The notes beneath the pieces were generated by a model. The model was not told where the DNA came from. It worked only from the letters and a program-made list of their open reading frames with translations, and searched no databases. From Flavobacteriia bacterium (GTDB lineage Bacteria > Bacteroidota > Bacteroidia > Flavobacteriales_D > Crocinitomicaceae), in contig JACPDW010000006.1 in NCBI GenBank assembly GCA_016183815.1, positions 62,001-126,000 of the forward strand: a stretch of DNA of 64,000 nucleotides, written 5' to 3'. This document shows, in pieces, positions 44,610 through 53,490 of this stretch. Position 1 is the first letter of the stretch; the number at the start of each line of letters is the position of its first letter. Both the position numbers and the translations under genes were made by a program.

Positions 44610-45656
44610 TTAAATGTGGTATAATTTTAAATAAAACCATTGAATGTAAAAAGAAATCATCAATAAAAGAAAAGACCATATAAGAAAAGCTATCGGATTA
44701 ATGGGAATGTCTGTTGGTGGAGTATTTTTCTTGGATAAAGTTTTTTCTAAACGATCGATTTCTTTGTAAATATCTCTTAATTTTTCTTTATCTGTCGCTC
44801 TGTAATATTTACCTCCTGTATTTTGAGCAATTTTTTTCAAGGTTATTTCGTCAATTTCAACAGGCATCATCTGATATTGAATACCAAAAGGTGTAACCAT
44901 CGGTGATGGAGCTAAACCCATTGTTCCTATTCCGATAGTATAACATTTAACACCTTTACTTTTGGCCAATAAAGAAGCGGTTTCAGGGGTGATTTCGCCT
45001 TGGTTATTCACTCCATCTGTAAGCAAAATAATTACTTTTGAAGGAGAATTTGCATTTTCTAAATGAGCAACTGCTGTACCTAAACCTGTTCCAATGGCAG
45101 TCCCCCCTTCCATTAAACCTGGTTGAAGATGACTAATTTGATTTTTAATGATTTCGTAATCTAAAGTCGTTGGACATAACATCATTGCTTCTCCTTCATA
45201 GACAACTAATCCAATTCTATCTCCTTCTCTTTTATTTATAAAATCAATGGCTACTTCTTTTGCTGCTTCCAAACGATTGGGTTCAAAGTCTCTAGCCATC
45301 ATTGACAAGGAATTGTCTAAAGCGAAAATTAAGTCGATACCTTTTTTATAATTTAATTGCTTATCTTCTTTAAAACCAAATCTATAAACTGGTTCACTTA
45401 AAGCAAAAATGAAAAAAATTAACACCAATGAATAGCTTAAAGGAAGTAATTTGGAGAAAAATATTGCTTTTTGGTCTTGTAACTTTAAAAGAAGTAAAGG
45501 TGAGAAAGAAGTTTTGAGTGATGGTTTAGAATTGTTTATTTTTTTTCTTAAAAATAGAAAAATGAATGGAATAAAAATTAATGACCAAAAAAAAGAAGGA
45601 AATAAGTAATCATAATTCCATGGTAAAATGTCAATATAGGAAATTATTTCTTTCAT
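44610..45656 (-). CDS. batA: BatA-like VWA membrane protein
   Basis: 348 residues. Membrane segments at about 17-37 and 67-87, VWA domain with MIDAS motif FALDNSLSMMARDFEPNRLEA (near residue 110), GGTAIGTGLGTAVAHL and ILLTDGVNNQGEI, and a C-terminal membrane helix (PIAFLIWSFLLLMISFYIQWF). Bat proteins are thought to form a membrane complex with MoxR ATPase that protects or assembles envelope proteins. It abuts the upstream gene without gap. Confidence 0.9.
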   Translation of the reverse strand: MKEIISYIDILPWNYDYLFPSFFWSLIFIPFIFLFLRKKINNSKPSLKTSFSPLLLLKLQDQKAIFFSKLLPLSYSLVLIFFIFALSEPVYRFGFKEDKQLNYKKGIDLIFALDNSLSMMARDFEPNRLEAAKEVAIDFINKREGDRIGLVVYEGEAMMLCPTTLDYEIIKNQISHLQPGLMEGGTAIGTGLGTAVAHLENANSPSKVIILLTDGVNNQGEITPETASLLAKSKGVKCYTIGIGTMGLAPSPMVTPFGIQYQMMPVEIDEITLKKIAQNTGGKYYRATDKEKLRDIYKEIDRLEKTLSKKNTPPTDIPINPIAFLIWSFLLLMISFYIQWFYLKLYHI

Positions 45657-46583
45657 TTATTCTTGTTCAATCAATTGTAAAAAATATTGTTTATGTTTCA
45701 AAATAAGCTCATTTTCAACTGTCGTTTGAGCAAATTTTATCATATCCATTTGTTCCAAACTAGTTTTCAATTCATTCAAAATAATTTGGTCTATTTTTTT
45801 ATGTTTAAGAAGTAAAATAATTTCAGATGAACTCCTATCCATTAATGAAAGTTGATATTTCTCACTTAAAAAATATTTTAAAAGATTGGTAAACAGCAAA
45901 TAATGTTTGTGTTGACTTTCTTTATTTTTCCATAAATCTTTTTCAAAAATAGAATTGAGTTCAAAAAGCATTTTTTCTTTTAAACTGAGATTTTTTTCAA
46001 AATTTTCATTTGTTTTACGTTTTTTTCTAAAAAAATAAACAAACAAAACAATTAAAATTAAAGCAATCAATACAATAGAAATAGTCCAAAAAGTTGAAAA
46101 ATCTGATTTTATTTCTCCAAATTGTTCTTTGATGTCATAAAAATCTTTATTTTTAGATAAATCAGGAAATTGAACATGTATTTTTGTTTCTGGAAATTTG
46201 TACACTTTATTTTGAAGAGAAATCACATGAGAGGGGACAACAAAATATCCACTGTCCCAAATTGTTGTTTTATACTCTCCTTTCCAAAGGAATTTATTTT
46301 TACTTATTTTAAATATAGAATCAGTAAAAGGTTTTGTAATTTCTAACGAAAATTGTTGGTTTTCAATACTATCCTTTTCTACTTTAATATTTATTTTTGT
46401 AAGAGGAACAGCTTTTTTCCAAGGAATATAATGAATTTGCCCTTCATGAGAAAAAAATAAAAGCTCATAATTCAATTTGATTTCTTCTCCAATATAAAAT
46501 GTATTTTTGTTGATTGAAGATTTAACTTGAGAGAATAAACATTCAGTAAAAAAAGCACTAATAAATATCAAAATATATTTCAT
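45657..46583 (-). CDS. Bat-operon membrane protein of unknown function
   Basis: 308 residues: signal peptide (ISAFFTECLFSQ), a periplasmic beta-rich domain with KINIKVEKDS and VPSHVISLQNKVYKFPE, one membrane helix (about 166-188, TISIVLIALILIVLFVYFF) and a cytoplasmic helical tail that begins with KKRKTNENFEKNLSLKEK. Proteins of this design occupy the same place in many Bat operons between DUF58 and BatA and are usually unnamed (DUF4381-like). It overlaps the DUF58 gene by 4 nt and abuts batA. Confidence 0.75.
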   Translation of the reverse strand: MKYILIFISAFFTECLFSQVKSSINKNTFYIGEEIKLNYELLFFSHEGQIHYIPWKKAVPLTKINIKVEKDSIENQQFSLEITKPFTDSIFKISKNKFLWKGEYKTTIWDSGYFVVPSHVISLQNKVYKFPETKIHVQFPDLSKNKDFYDIKEQFGEIKSDFSTFWTISIVLIALILIVLFVYFFRKKRKTNENFEKNLSLKEKMLFELNSIFEKDLWKNKESQHKHYLLFTNLLKYFLSEKYQLSLMDRSSSEIILLLKHKKIDQIILNELKTSLEQMDMIKFAQTTVENELILKHKQYFLQLIEQE

Positions 46584-47452
46584 CGTCTTCTTTGTGCAAA
46601 AAAATTAATCAATTGTGGAATATAATTACTTTGATTTTCTATTGTTAAAAAAGATATTTTTTCTTTTTTTAAAAAATCCTCCCATTCTATGTGATTAGAA
46701 GTATATGCTTTGGAAAGCATTTCTTGTGTTGTTTCATCGTTTGTATCAATCCAAAAAGAATAAGGAAATTCAACTGAATTACACTGTATTTTACCAATCT
46801 TTGGAAATTGTTTATCCAAAACATCTTCAATTTTAATTAATATAACATCATGTTTTCTTCTAAACTTACGTAAAGAATCAAAATAGGATGAGTCTGTAAT
46901 AAAATCACTGATTACAAAAACTACGCTTCTTTTTTTGATTACTTTTTGTAAAAAATCAAAAGCAACTTCTGGGTTTGTTCCTTGATTTGTCGTTGTTTGA
47001 TTAATTAATGAGCTTAAAATTTTTAATAAATGTTTTTTTCCCAATGAAGGAGGAAAATATTTTTCTATTTTAGAACTAAAAAAAACGGAAGAGACTTTAT
47101 CTTTATTCCATTCTGCAGAAAAAGCCAAAACCGCTACTAATTCCAATAAAAAATTGATTTTTAAAGAGTTTTTAGAACCCGTAAACATACTATTTGAAAC
47201 ATCGATAAGTAAAAACACATTTTGTTCTCTTTCTTCTTCAAATAATTTTACAAATGGATGATGGTAACGAGCGGTGACATTCCAATCAATCTTCCTTATT
47301 TCATCTCCATATTGGTAATTTCTAACTTCACTAAAAGACATACCTTGACCTTTAAAAAAAGTATGGTAATCACCTGATATAAGATGTTTACTTAAAAGCT
47401 TTGATTTTATTTCAATTCTTTTAATTTTTATTAAAACTTCTTCAGTAGTCAT
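46580..47452 (-). CDS. DUF58 domain protein of the MoxR/Bat operon
   Basis: 290 residues, cytosolic. The DUF58 signature is complete: ISGDYHTFFKGQGMSFSEVRNYQYGDEIRKIDWNVTARYHHPFVKLFEEERE, followed by the VWA-like core VFLLIDVSNSMFTGS and FVISDFITDSSY. DUF58 proteins accompany MoxR AAA+ ATPases as VWA-type partners. It starts 8 nt after moxR and overlaps the next gene by 4 nt. Confidence 0.92.
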   Translation of the reverse strand: MTTEEVLIKIKRIEIKSKLLSKHLISGDYHTFFKGQGMSFSEVRNYQYGDEIRKIDWNVTARYHHPFVKLFEEEREQNVFLLIDVSNSMFTGSKNSLKINFLLELVAVLAFSAEWNKDKVSSVFFSSKIEKYFPPSLGKKHLLKILSSLINQTTTNQGTNPEVAFDFLQKVIKKRSVVFVISDFITDSSYFDSLRKFRRKHDVILIKIEDVLDKQFPKIGKIQCNSVEFPYSFWIDTNDETTQEMLSKAYTSNHIEWEDFLKKEKISFLTIENQSNYIPQLINFFAQRRR

Positions 47453-47460
47453 TGATGAAA

Positions 47461-48483
47461 TTAAGGTACTTCTACCCTATTTAAAATTTGATCTATCACA
47501 TTGTCCACCACAACACCTTCTGCTTCAGCTTCATAATTTAATAGTATTCTATGACGCATTACATCTTTCACTACACGTCTAACATCTTCTGGAATTACAA
47601 AAGAACGAGAATGAAGAAAAGCCAATGCTTTAGAAGCTAAGGCAATATTAATTCCCGCACGAGGAGAACAAGGATGGGCAATCCAATTTTTAATGGAGTT
47701 TAATTGAAGTTCTTCTGGTTTACGAGTAGCATAAACCAAATTAACAATATATTGTTCGATTTTCTCATCCATATAAACTTCTTTCACTAAAGATCTAAAA
47801 CGCAAAATATCTTCTACATTTATTATTTTGTTCACTTTTGGAAGACCTTCTTTTTGTACATTATTTCTAATTATCCACTTTTCTTCTTCTTTTGAAGGAT
47901 AATCGAGTATAACTTTAAACATAAAACGATCAACTTGTGCTTCTGGTAATACATAAGTCCCTTCTTGTTCAATAGGGTTTTGAGTTGCCATTACCAAAAA
48001 AGGGTTCGGAAGAGGATAACTTTCTTCACCGATGGTAACTTGCTTTTCTTGCATTGCCTCAAGTAAAGCACTTTGCACTTTAGCAGGGGCACGATTAATT
48101 TCATCTGCTAAAATTAAATGAGCAAAAAGTGGACCTTTTTTACATTGAAATTGTTCAGATTTAGGTGAATAAATCATAGTTCCAGTAATATCAGCAGGCA
48201 ATAAATCTGGGGTAAATTGAATTCTGTTGAATGATGCTCCAATTACATCAGATAATGTTTTTATGGATAATGTTTTTGCTAAGCCAGGCACTCCTTCAAG
48301 TAATATGTGACCATTTGACAATAATGCTAATAGCAACATTTCTTGTAAATGATCTTGTCCAATAATTATTTTTTTAAATTCGTTTTTAACTTGTTGAATT
48401 AAAACAGATTCAAGCTGAATTTTTTCAGTTAATATCCTTAATTGATCGGAAGGCAACAATTCACTATCGTTTGATGTATTCAT
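47461..48483 (-). CDS. MoxR-type AAA+ ATPase
   Basis: 340 residues. Walker A HILLEGVPGLAKTLSIKTL near residue 56, Walker B LILADEINRAPAKVQSALLEAMQEKQ, sensor LVMATQNPIEQEGTYVLPEAQVDRFMF, and the C-terminal lid with GINIALASKALAFL and VIPEDVRRVVKDVMRHRI. MoxR ATPases act as chaperones for VWA proteins, here the DUF58, BatA and BatB products encoded downstream. It is divergent from dnaN (168 bp between starts). Confidence 0.95.
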   Translation of the reverse strand: MNTSNDSELLPSDQLRILTEKIQLESVLIQQVKNEFKKIIIGQDHLQEMLLLALLSNGHILLEGVPGLAKTLSIKTLSDVIGASFNRIQFTPDLLPADITGTMIYSPKSEQFQCKKGPLFAHLILADEINRAPAKVQSALLEAMQEKQVTIGEESYPLPNPFLVMATQNPIEQEGTYVLPEAQVDRFMFKVILDYPSKEEEKWIIRNNVQKEGLPKVNKIINVEDILRFRSLVKEVYMDEKIEQYIVNLVYATRKPEELQLNSIKNWIAHPCSPRAGINIALASKALAFLHSRSFVIPEDVRRVVKDVMRHRILLNYEAEAEGVVVDNVIDQILNRVEVP

Positions 48484-48623
48484 TATTCAATTTTTAATTT
48501 ACAAAATTGACAAAGTTTCTGTTCAATTCGCTTGAAATGGCTGTTAAATATTGTTAATCATAAGAAGAAGAGTAAAATTTTGAATATTTATCAACAAAAA
48601 ATCTAAGAGCTGAATATTTATTT

Positions 48624-48631
48624 TAATTTTG
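48624..48631 (+). promoter_or_regulatory. Putative -7 box of dnaN
   Basis: TAATTTTG is a full match to TAnnTTTG, 20 nt before the dnaN ATG; no TTG at the -33 distance. Confidence 0.4.
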
Positions 48632-48651
48632 TAGAAAATCAAAAAAAAGTT

Positions 48652-49767
48652 ATGAATTTTATAGTTTCCAGTTCCTATTTATTACGTCATTTACAAAGCG
48701 TTAGTGGAGTATTGAATACAAGTAATACCATTCCAATCTTAGACAATTTTTTATTTGATATAGAAAATAAAGTGTTAAGTATCACCGCTTCAGATACTGA
48801 AACGACCATGATTACAAAGCTAGATGTTGAAGCAAATTCTAACGGTAAAATTGCTATTCCAGCCAAATTATTACTTGAATTTCTTAAAAATCTTCCCGAC
48901 CAACCTTGTACATTTAGTATCGATTTTGAGACTAAGTTGATTGAAATTACCTACGACAACGGAAACAATAAAATGATTGGTTACGATGCGGAAGAGTTTC
49001 CTAAATTACCTTCACATGAAACTACTGACAGCATTAAATTAACTGGTGAAATTTTGTCCAAAGCAATAAGTAAAACACTTTTTGCTACAAGTAACGACGA
49101 TTTAAAACCTGTCCTTTGTGGAGTGTTTTGTGAATTTACTCCTGAATATTTAACATTTGTAGCAACAGATGCTCATAAAATGGTGGTTTATACTAGAAAA
49201 GACTCAGCTGCAAGTGGTTCTGCTTCTTTTATCATTCCTAAAAAACCTTTAAATGCTATTAAAGCAAATATTAGTGTTGATTCTGAAGTGCTTTTAGAAT
49301 ACAATAAAACAAACGCTATTTTTAGCTTTAACGATATAAAATTAGTTTGCAGATTAATCGATGGTAAATATCCTAATTATCATGCTGTAATTCCATTAGA
49401 AAATCCTAATGTACTAAAAGTTGAACGTAATGTATTACTTTCTGCTCTAAAAAGAGTATCAATTTTTGTAAATAAAAGTACCTATCAAATTAGGTTAAAA
49501 ATTGCTGGTTCAGAACTAAAAATTGATGCAGAAGACATTGATTTTTCAAATGAATCAAATGAAAGAATGACCTGTGTTTACAATGGTGAAGATATGGAAA
49601 TTGGATTTAATGCTCGTTTTTTGATTGAAATTTTAAGTAATATAGATTCAGAAGAAATAATTCTTAATATGAGTACTCCAAAAAAAGCAGGAATTATTAA
49701 TCCAGCTACTTACAGCAACCCTCACGAGGATTTGTTGATGTTAATTATGCCAATAACAATAAATTAA
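48652..49767 (+). CDS. dnaN: DNA polymerase III beta subunit (sliding clamp)
   Basis: 371 residues, normal clamp length, with the three repeated clamp folds: LLRHLQSVSGVLNTSNTIPILDNFLFDI at the start, LVCRLIDGKYPNYHAVIP, and the C-terminal hydrophobic patch ending LLMLIMPITIN. The protein encircles DNA and tethers polymerase and repair enzymes. The position away from dnaA/recF is common in Bacteroidota. The wzz-like gene starts 43 nt downstream, so read-through is possible. Confidence 0.97.
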   Translation: MNFIVSSSYLLRHLQSVSGVLNTSNTIPILDNFLFDIENKVLSITASDTETTMITKLDVEANSNGKIAIPAKLLLEFLKNLPDQPCTFSIDFETKLIEITYDNGNNKMIGYDAEEFPKLPSHETTDSIKLTGEILSKAISKTLFATSNDDLKPVLCGVFCEFTPEYLTFVATDAHKMVVYTRKDSAASGSASFIIPKKPLNAIKANISVDSEVLLEYNKTNAIFSFNDIKLVCRLIDGKYPNYHAVIPLENPNVLKVERNVLLSALKRVSIFVNKSTYQIRLKIAGSELKIDAEDIDFSNESNERMTCVYNGEDMEIGFNARFLIEILSNIDSEEIILNMSTPKKAGIINPATYSNPHEDLLMLIMPITIN

Positions 49768-49810
49768 TATATAATTCGTTTTTCTTATTTTTTGTTTTTA
49801 ATTCTATTTC

Positions 49811-50806
49811 ATGTCTGATAAAATGCCTCATCCCGAAGAAGATAAACAGATGTTGCTGTTGTTTATTTGGAGAAAACGAAAAATTATAAGCATAATTTGT
49901 TCCATTGTTTTTGTAATTTCTACTGTTTGGAGTTTTTTAATGACTCCTTTATTTTTATCAACCGCAATAGTTTTTCCAACTGCTACAAGTACAGTATCCT
50001 TCTCTGAACAAAGAAACGCCAAAGCTTCTTCTATGGACTTTGGAGAAGAAGAACAAGCTGAACAACTATTACAAATTCTTTCATCATCAAGGATAAGAAA
50101 CATTGTTGTTGAACGATTTGACTTGATGAAAAATTATGAAATTGAAACAAATGATCCTAACAAATATTTTAAATTAGGAAAAGCATATCAACAACACATT
50201 ACATTTACACGTACTAAATTTGGTTCAATTCAGATTGATGTTTTAGATAAAAACCCTGAATTGTCAACAAAAATTGCGAACAAAATTGTTGATTTAATAG
50301 ATACAGTAAAAAATCAAATTGTAAAAGAAAGAACCATTCCAGCTTTTGAAATTAACAAAAGAAAAAAAGAACTTTTGGAAATTCAATTGAAAAATATCAA
50401 TCATAAAATGGATTCACTGTCGAGTATTGGAGTAGTTAATTCCGAAGCTAGAGCTACTCTTTTTCAAGCGTATAATGAAGCAAAAAGTACTGTTGACAAA
50501 GCATATTTTAAATCACAATTAGATGTTAATACAAAACATGGAGCAGAATTTGAAGCACTAAAAACTTTAAGTGATGAAAAAACACTAAAATTAGCAGAAT
50601 TTGAAGAGTCATACGAACAAGCTGAATCAGATGCTTATACCGATTTCAATCATAAGTTTGTTGTAGAAGGAGCTGTTGTCCCAGATAAAAAAGACAAACC
50701 AAAAAGACTTATAATAATAATTGTCAGCACTTTATCTGCCTTTATTTTTAGTATTTTTTTACTATTAATTCAAGATAGAATTAAACTATTACAGAACAAA
50801 GAGTGA
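49811..50806 (+). CDS. Wzz/GNVR-type chain-length determinant-like protein
   Basis: 331 residues. Two membrane helices (about 25-45 and 302-321) bracket a periplasmic section: SSSRIRNIVVERFDLMKNYEIETNDPNKYFKLGKAY, then a coiled-coil and VVEGAVVPDKKDKPKRLIIIIVS, the Pro-rich motif before the second helix as in Wzz. No tyrosine-kinase domain is attached. It likely controls polysaccharide chain length or export. The next gene, O-antigen-ligase-like, overlaps it by 4 nt (GTGA), so the two act together. Confidence 0.85.
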   Translation: MSDKMPHPEEDKQMLLLFIWRKRKIISIICSIVFVISTVWSFLMTPLFLSTAIVFPTATSTVSFSEQRNAKASSMDFGEEEQAEQLLQILSSSRIRNIVVERFDLMKNYEIETNDPNKYFKLGKAYQQHITFTRTKFGSIQIDVLDKNPELSTKIANKIVDLIDTVKNQIVKERTIPAFEINKRKKELLEIQLKNINHKMDSLSSIGVVNSEARATLFQAYNEAKSTVDKAYFKSQLDVNTKHGAEFEALKTLSDEKTLKLAEFEESYEQAESDAYTDFNHKFVVEGAVVPDKKDKPKRLIIIIVSTLSAFIFSIFLLLIQDRIKLLQNKE

Positions 50807-52236
50807 TTCAAACTTTTCGAGAATATCGTTTATTGATCATTTTAGTCAGTTTATTTATATTTGTTTCACTTTTTTTTGTTTCAAATAACAATTGGATACC
50901 ATTTGCTGTTCCTTTAGTATTTCTGGCACTGTATTTTATTTTTTTTAATGCCAAATGGATTTTTTTACTTCTATATTTTCTCACTCCATTATCAATCAAT
51001 ATTGAAGAATATTCTGAATCAATAGGTTTGTTTATTCCTACTGAACCAATATTAATTTTGTTTTTATTGCTTATCTTAGCTTTAATTTTATTTAGAGGTC
51101 TAAAATATAAATGGTTATGGACAAATCCACTTATTTATATTCTTGTATTATATATACTTGTTTTGTTTATCAGCTCAACAACAAGTGAATATCCACTTGT
51201 ATCTTTTAAATATCTATTCATGAAATTGTGGTATATCATTCCAATTTTTTACTTAGCATGTACCTATTTACAATCATCAAAAAATATTGAAATTATTTTA
51301 TGGATGTTTTCTTCTGGAATGGTAATAGTGATGATTTATACTTTAGTTCATCATTCTCTATATCAATTTGCTGAAAAACCATCCCATTGGGTGATGTCTC
51401 CTTTTTTTAAAGACCATACGATTTACGGTGCAATGGTTGCATTTACTGTCCCTTTAATTGTTTCTTTGTTTTTTTACAAAAAAAGACATCCATTATTACA
51501 AGCGGTGTTAATCTCATTTTTTGTTATAAATCTTATTGCCTTATATTTCTCATTTACACGAGCTGCATGGTTGAGTATAGTCGTTTCGTTAGCGTTTTAT
51601 TTTATCATCTATTGGAGAATTAAATTATCATTTTTATTGTCTATTATTGTTTTTTTAAGCATAATTGTATATTTTTCATGGACACCTATTCAACATGCTT
51701 TAGAAAAAAATAAATCTGAGCATACAACAGAAGAATTTTCAAAAAGACTGGAAAGCGTATCTAATGTAACAACTGACGCTTCAAATTTAGAAAGACTTAA
51801 CCGATGGGATTGTGCTTGGCAAATGTTTCAAGAAAGACCTATTTTAGGTTTTGGACCAGGAACATATGCCTTTGAGTATGCACGTTTTCAAAAAGCTAAT
51901 AATTTGACAATTATCTCAACAAATTTTGGTGATGGGGGTAACGCACACAGTGAATATTTAGGTCCACTATCTGAAACTGGGATTGTAGGGTTTTTATTAA
52001 CCATTGCTTTAATTATATCTTTCTTTTATTACGGAATAAAATCCTATTACAAATTAAAAAATGAACAATCTCCTTTAAAAACACTAATTCTGGGAATGGT
52101 TTTAGCATTAAGTACTTATTTTTTTCACGGAATCTTAAATAATTATTGGGATACTGATAAGGCCTCGATTCCTATCTGGACGATGTCCGTTGTATTTTTG
52201 ATTGTTTTTAATGGGAAAATTATTGAGAAAAAGTGA
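50803..52236 (+). CDS. O-antigen ligase / polymerase-like membrane protein
   Basis: 477 residues starting at GTG, whose bases overlap the wzz stop. About ten membrane segments and a large periplasmic loop between the later ones that carries the Wzy_C/WaaL-type region NRWDCAWQMFQERPILGFGPGTYAFEYA ... NAHSEYLGPLSETGIVGFLLTIAL. The H-S-E-Y-L segment is the conserved HSxYL-type motif. Members either polymerise O-units or ligate glycans to lipid A or proteins; sequence alone does not decide. There are no glycosyltransferase genes next to it. Confidence 0.87.
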   Translation: MIQTFREYRLLIILVSLFIFVSLFFVSNNNWIPFAVPLVFLALYFIFFNAKWIFLLLYFLTPLSINIEEYSESIGLFIPTEPILILFLLLILALILFRGLKYKWLWTNPLIYILVLYILVLFISSTTSEYPLVSFKYLFMKLWYIIPIFYLACTYLQSSKNIEIILWMFSSGMVIVMIYTLVHHSLYQFAEKPSHWVMSPFFKDHTIYGAMVAFTVPLIVSLFFYKKRHPLLQAVLISFFVINLIALYFSFTRAAWLSIVVSLAFYFIIYWRIKLSFLLSIIVFLSIIVYFSWTPIQHALEKNKSEHTTEEFSKRLESVSNVTTDASNLERLNRWDCAWQMFQERPILGFGPGTYAFEYARFQKANNLTIISTNFGDGGNAHSEYLGPLSETGIVGFLLTIALIISFFYYGIKSYYKLKNEQSPLKTLILGMVLALSTYFFHGILNNYWDTDKASIPIWTMSVVFLIVFNGKIIEKK

Positions 52237-52295
52237 TTTCAAAATTTTATTTGATTAGTTAAATAAAGAATTACTAATTTTATAAAAAAAATTAA

Positions 52296-53474
52296 ATGAG
52301 TCAAGAAGCGTATATAGTTGGAGGTTTAAGAAGTCCTGTTGGAAAAGCCAATCGTGGTGCATTACGTTTTACTCGACCTGATGATTTAGCTGCACAAGTT
52401 TTGTTCCAATTATTAAATCAATTTCCTCAATTAGATACTACTGAAATTGATGATTTAATAGTAGGTAATGCAATGCCAGAAGCGGAGCAAGGTCTTAATG
52501 TATCTCGATTGATTTCACTTATTGGTCTAAAACATGAAAAAGTTCCAGGAATGACAATCAATCGCTATTGTGCTTCTGGACTTGAAAGTATTGCATTGGC
52601 TAAAGCAAAAATTGAATCTGGTTTAGCAGATTGCATTATTGCAGGTGGTGTTGAATCAATGTCTCTCATTCCTATGGGTGGATGGAGAGTAATGCCCAAT
52701 CCTAAAATCGCCAAAACCAATCCTGATTATTATTGGGGAATGGGATTAACAGCAGAAGAAGTAGCAAAAAAGTATGATATTAATAGAGAAGATCAAGACC
52801 AATTTTCTTTACTTTCAAATAATAAAGCTTTAAAAGCTATTGAAAACAAGCATTTTATTAATCAAATTGCTCCAATTACTATCGAAAAAACTTTTTTGGA
52901 CGAAAATGAGAAATTAATAAAAACAACTGAACTTTTTTCAATTGATGAAGGTCCACGAAAAAGTAATATCGAAGCATTATCAAAATTAAAACCTGTTTTT
53001 GCCTCAAACGGAAGTGTTACGGCAGGTAATTCTTCTCAAACTTCTGACGGTGCAGCTTTTGTATTGTTAATGTCTGAACGAATGTTAAATCGTTTAAAAA
53101 TACAACCCCTTGCTAAAATGTTGTCCTACGCAGTTGTTGGAGTAGAACCAAGAATAATGGGAATTGGACCGGTAGAAGCTATTCCTAAAGCACTAAAAAT
53201 GGTAAATAAAACTCTTGCTGATATCGATTTAATTGAGCTCAACGAGGCCTTTGCTTCACAATCGTTAGCAGTAATCAAACAGCTGGAACTCAATCCTGAA
53301 TTAATAAATGTAAATGGTGGTGCAATTGCTTTAGGTCACCCACTTGCTTGTACAGGTAGCAAACTTAGTATTCAATTATTCGATGAATTAAAAAGAAGGA
53401 ATCAAAAGTATGGAATAGTATCAATGTGTGTGGGAACTGGTCAAGGTGCTGCAGGTATATTTGAATTGATTTAA
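52296..53474 (+). CDS. Acetyl-CoA C-acyltransferase (thiolase)
   Basis: 392 residues, the standard thiolase length. The nucleophilic cysteine is Cys92 in NRYCASGLESIALA; the second pair is His in GGAIALGHPLACTGSKL and Cys in VSMCVGTGQGAAGIFEL. NEAFASQS is also conserved. It catalyses thiolytic cleavage of 3-oxoacyl-CoA in beta-oxidation or the reverse condensation. It stands alone, with no fadB/fadJ gene in the window. Confidence 0.94.
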   Translation: MSQEAYIVGGLRSPVGKANRGALRFTRPDDLAAQVLFQLLNQFPQLDTTEIDDLIVGNAMPEAEQGLNVSRLISLIGLKHEKVPGMTINRYCASGLESIALAKAKIESGLADCIIAGGVESMSLIPMGGWRVMPNPKIAKTNPDYYWGMGLTAEEVAKKYDINREDQDQFSLLSNNKALKAIENKHFINQIAPITIEKTFLDENEKLIKTTELFSIDEGPRKSNIEALSKLKPVFASNGSVTAGNSSQTSDGAAFVLLMSERMLNRLKIQPLAKMLSYAVVGVEPRIMGIGPVEAIPKALKMVNKTLADIDLIELNEAFASQSLAVIKQLELNPELINVNGGAIALGHPLACTGSKLSIQLFDELKRRNQKYGIVSMCVGTGQGAAGIFELI

Positions 53475-53490
53475 TCTTTCTAATATAACT

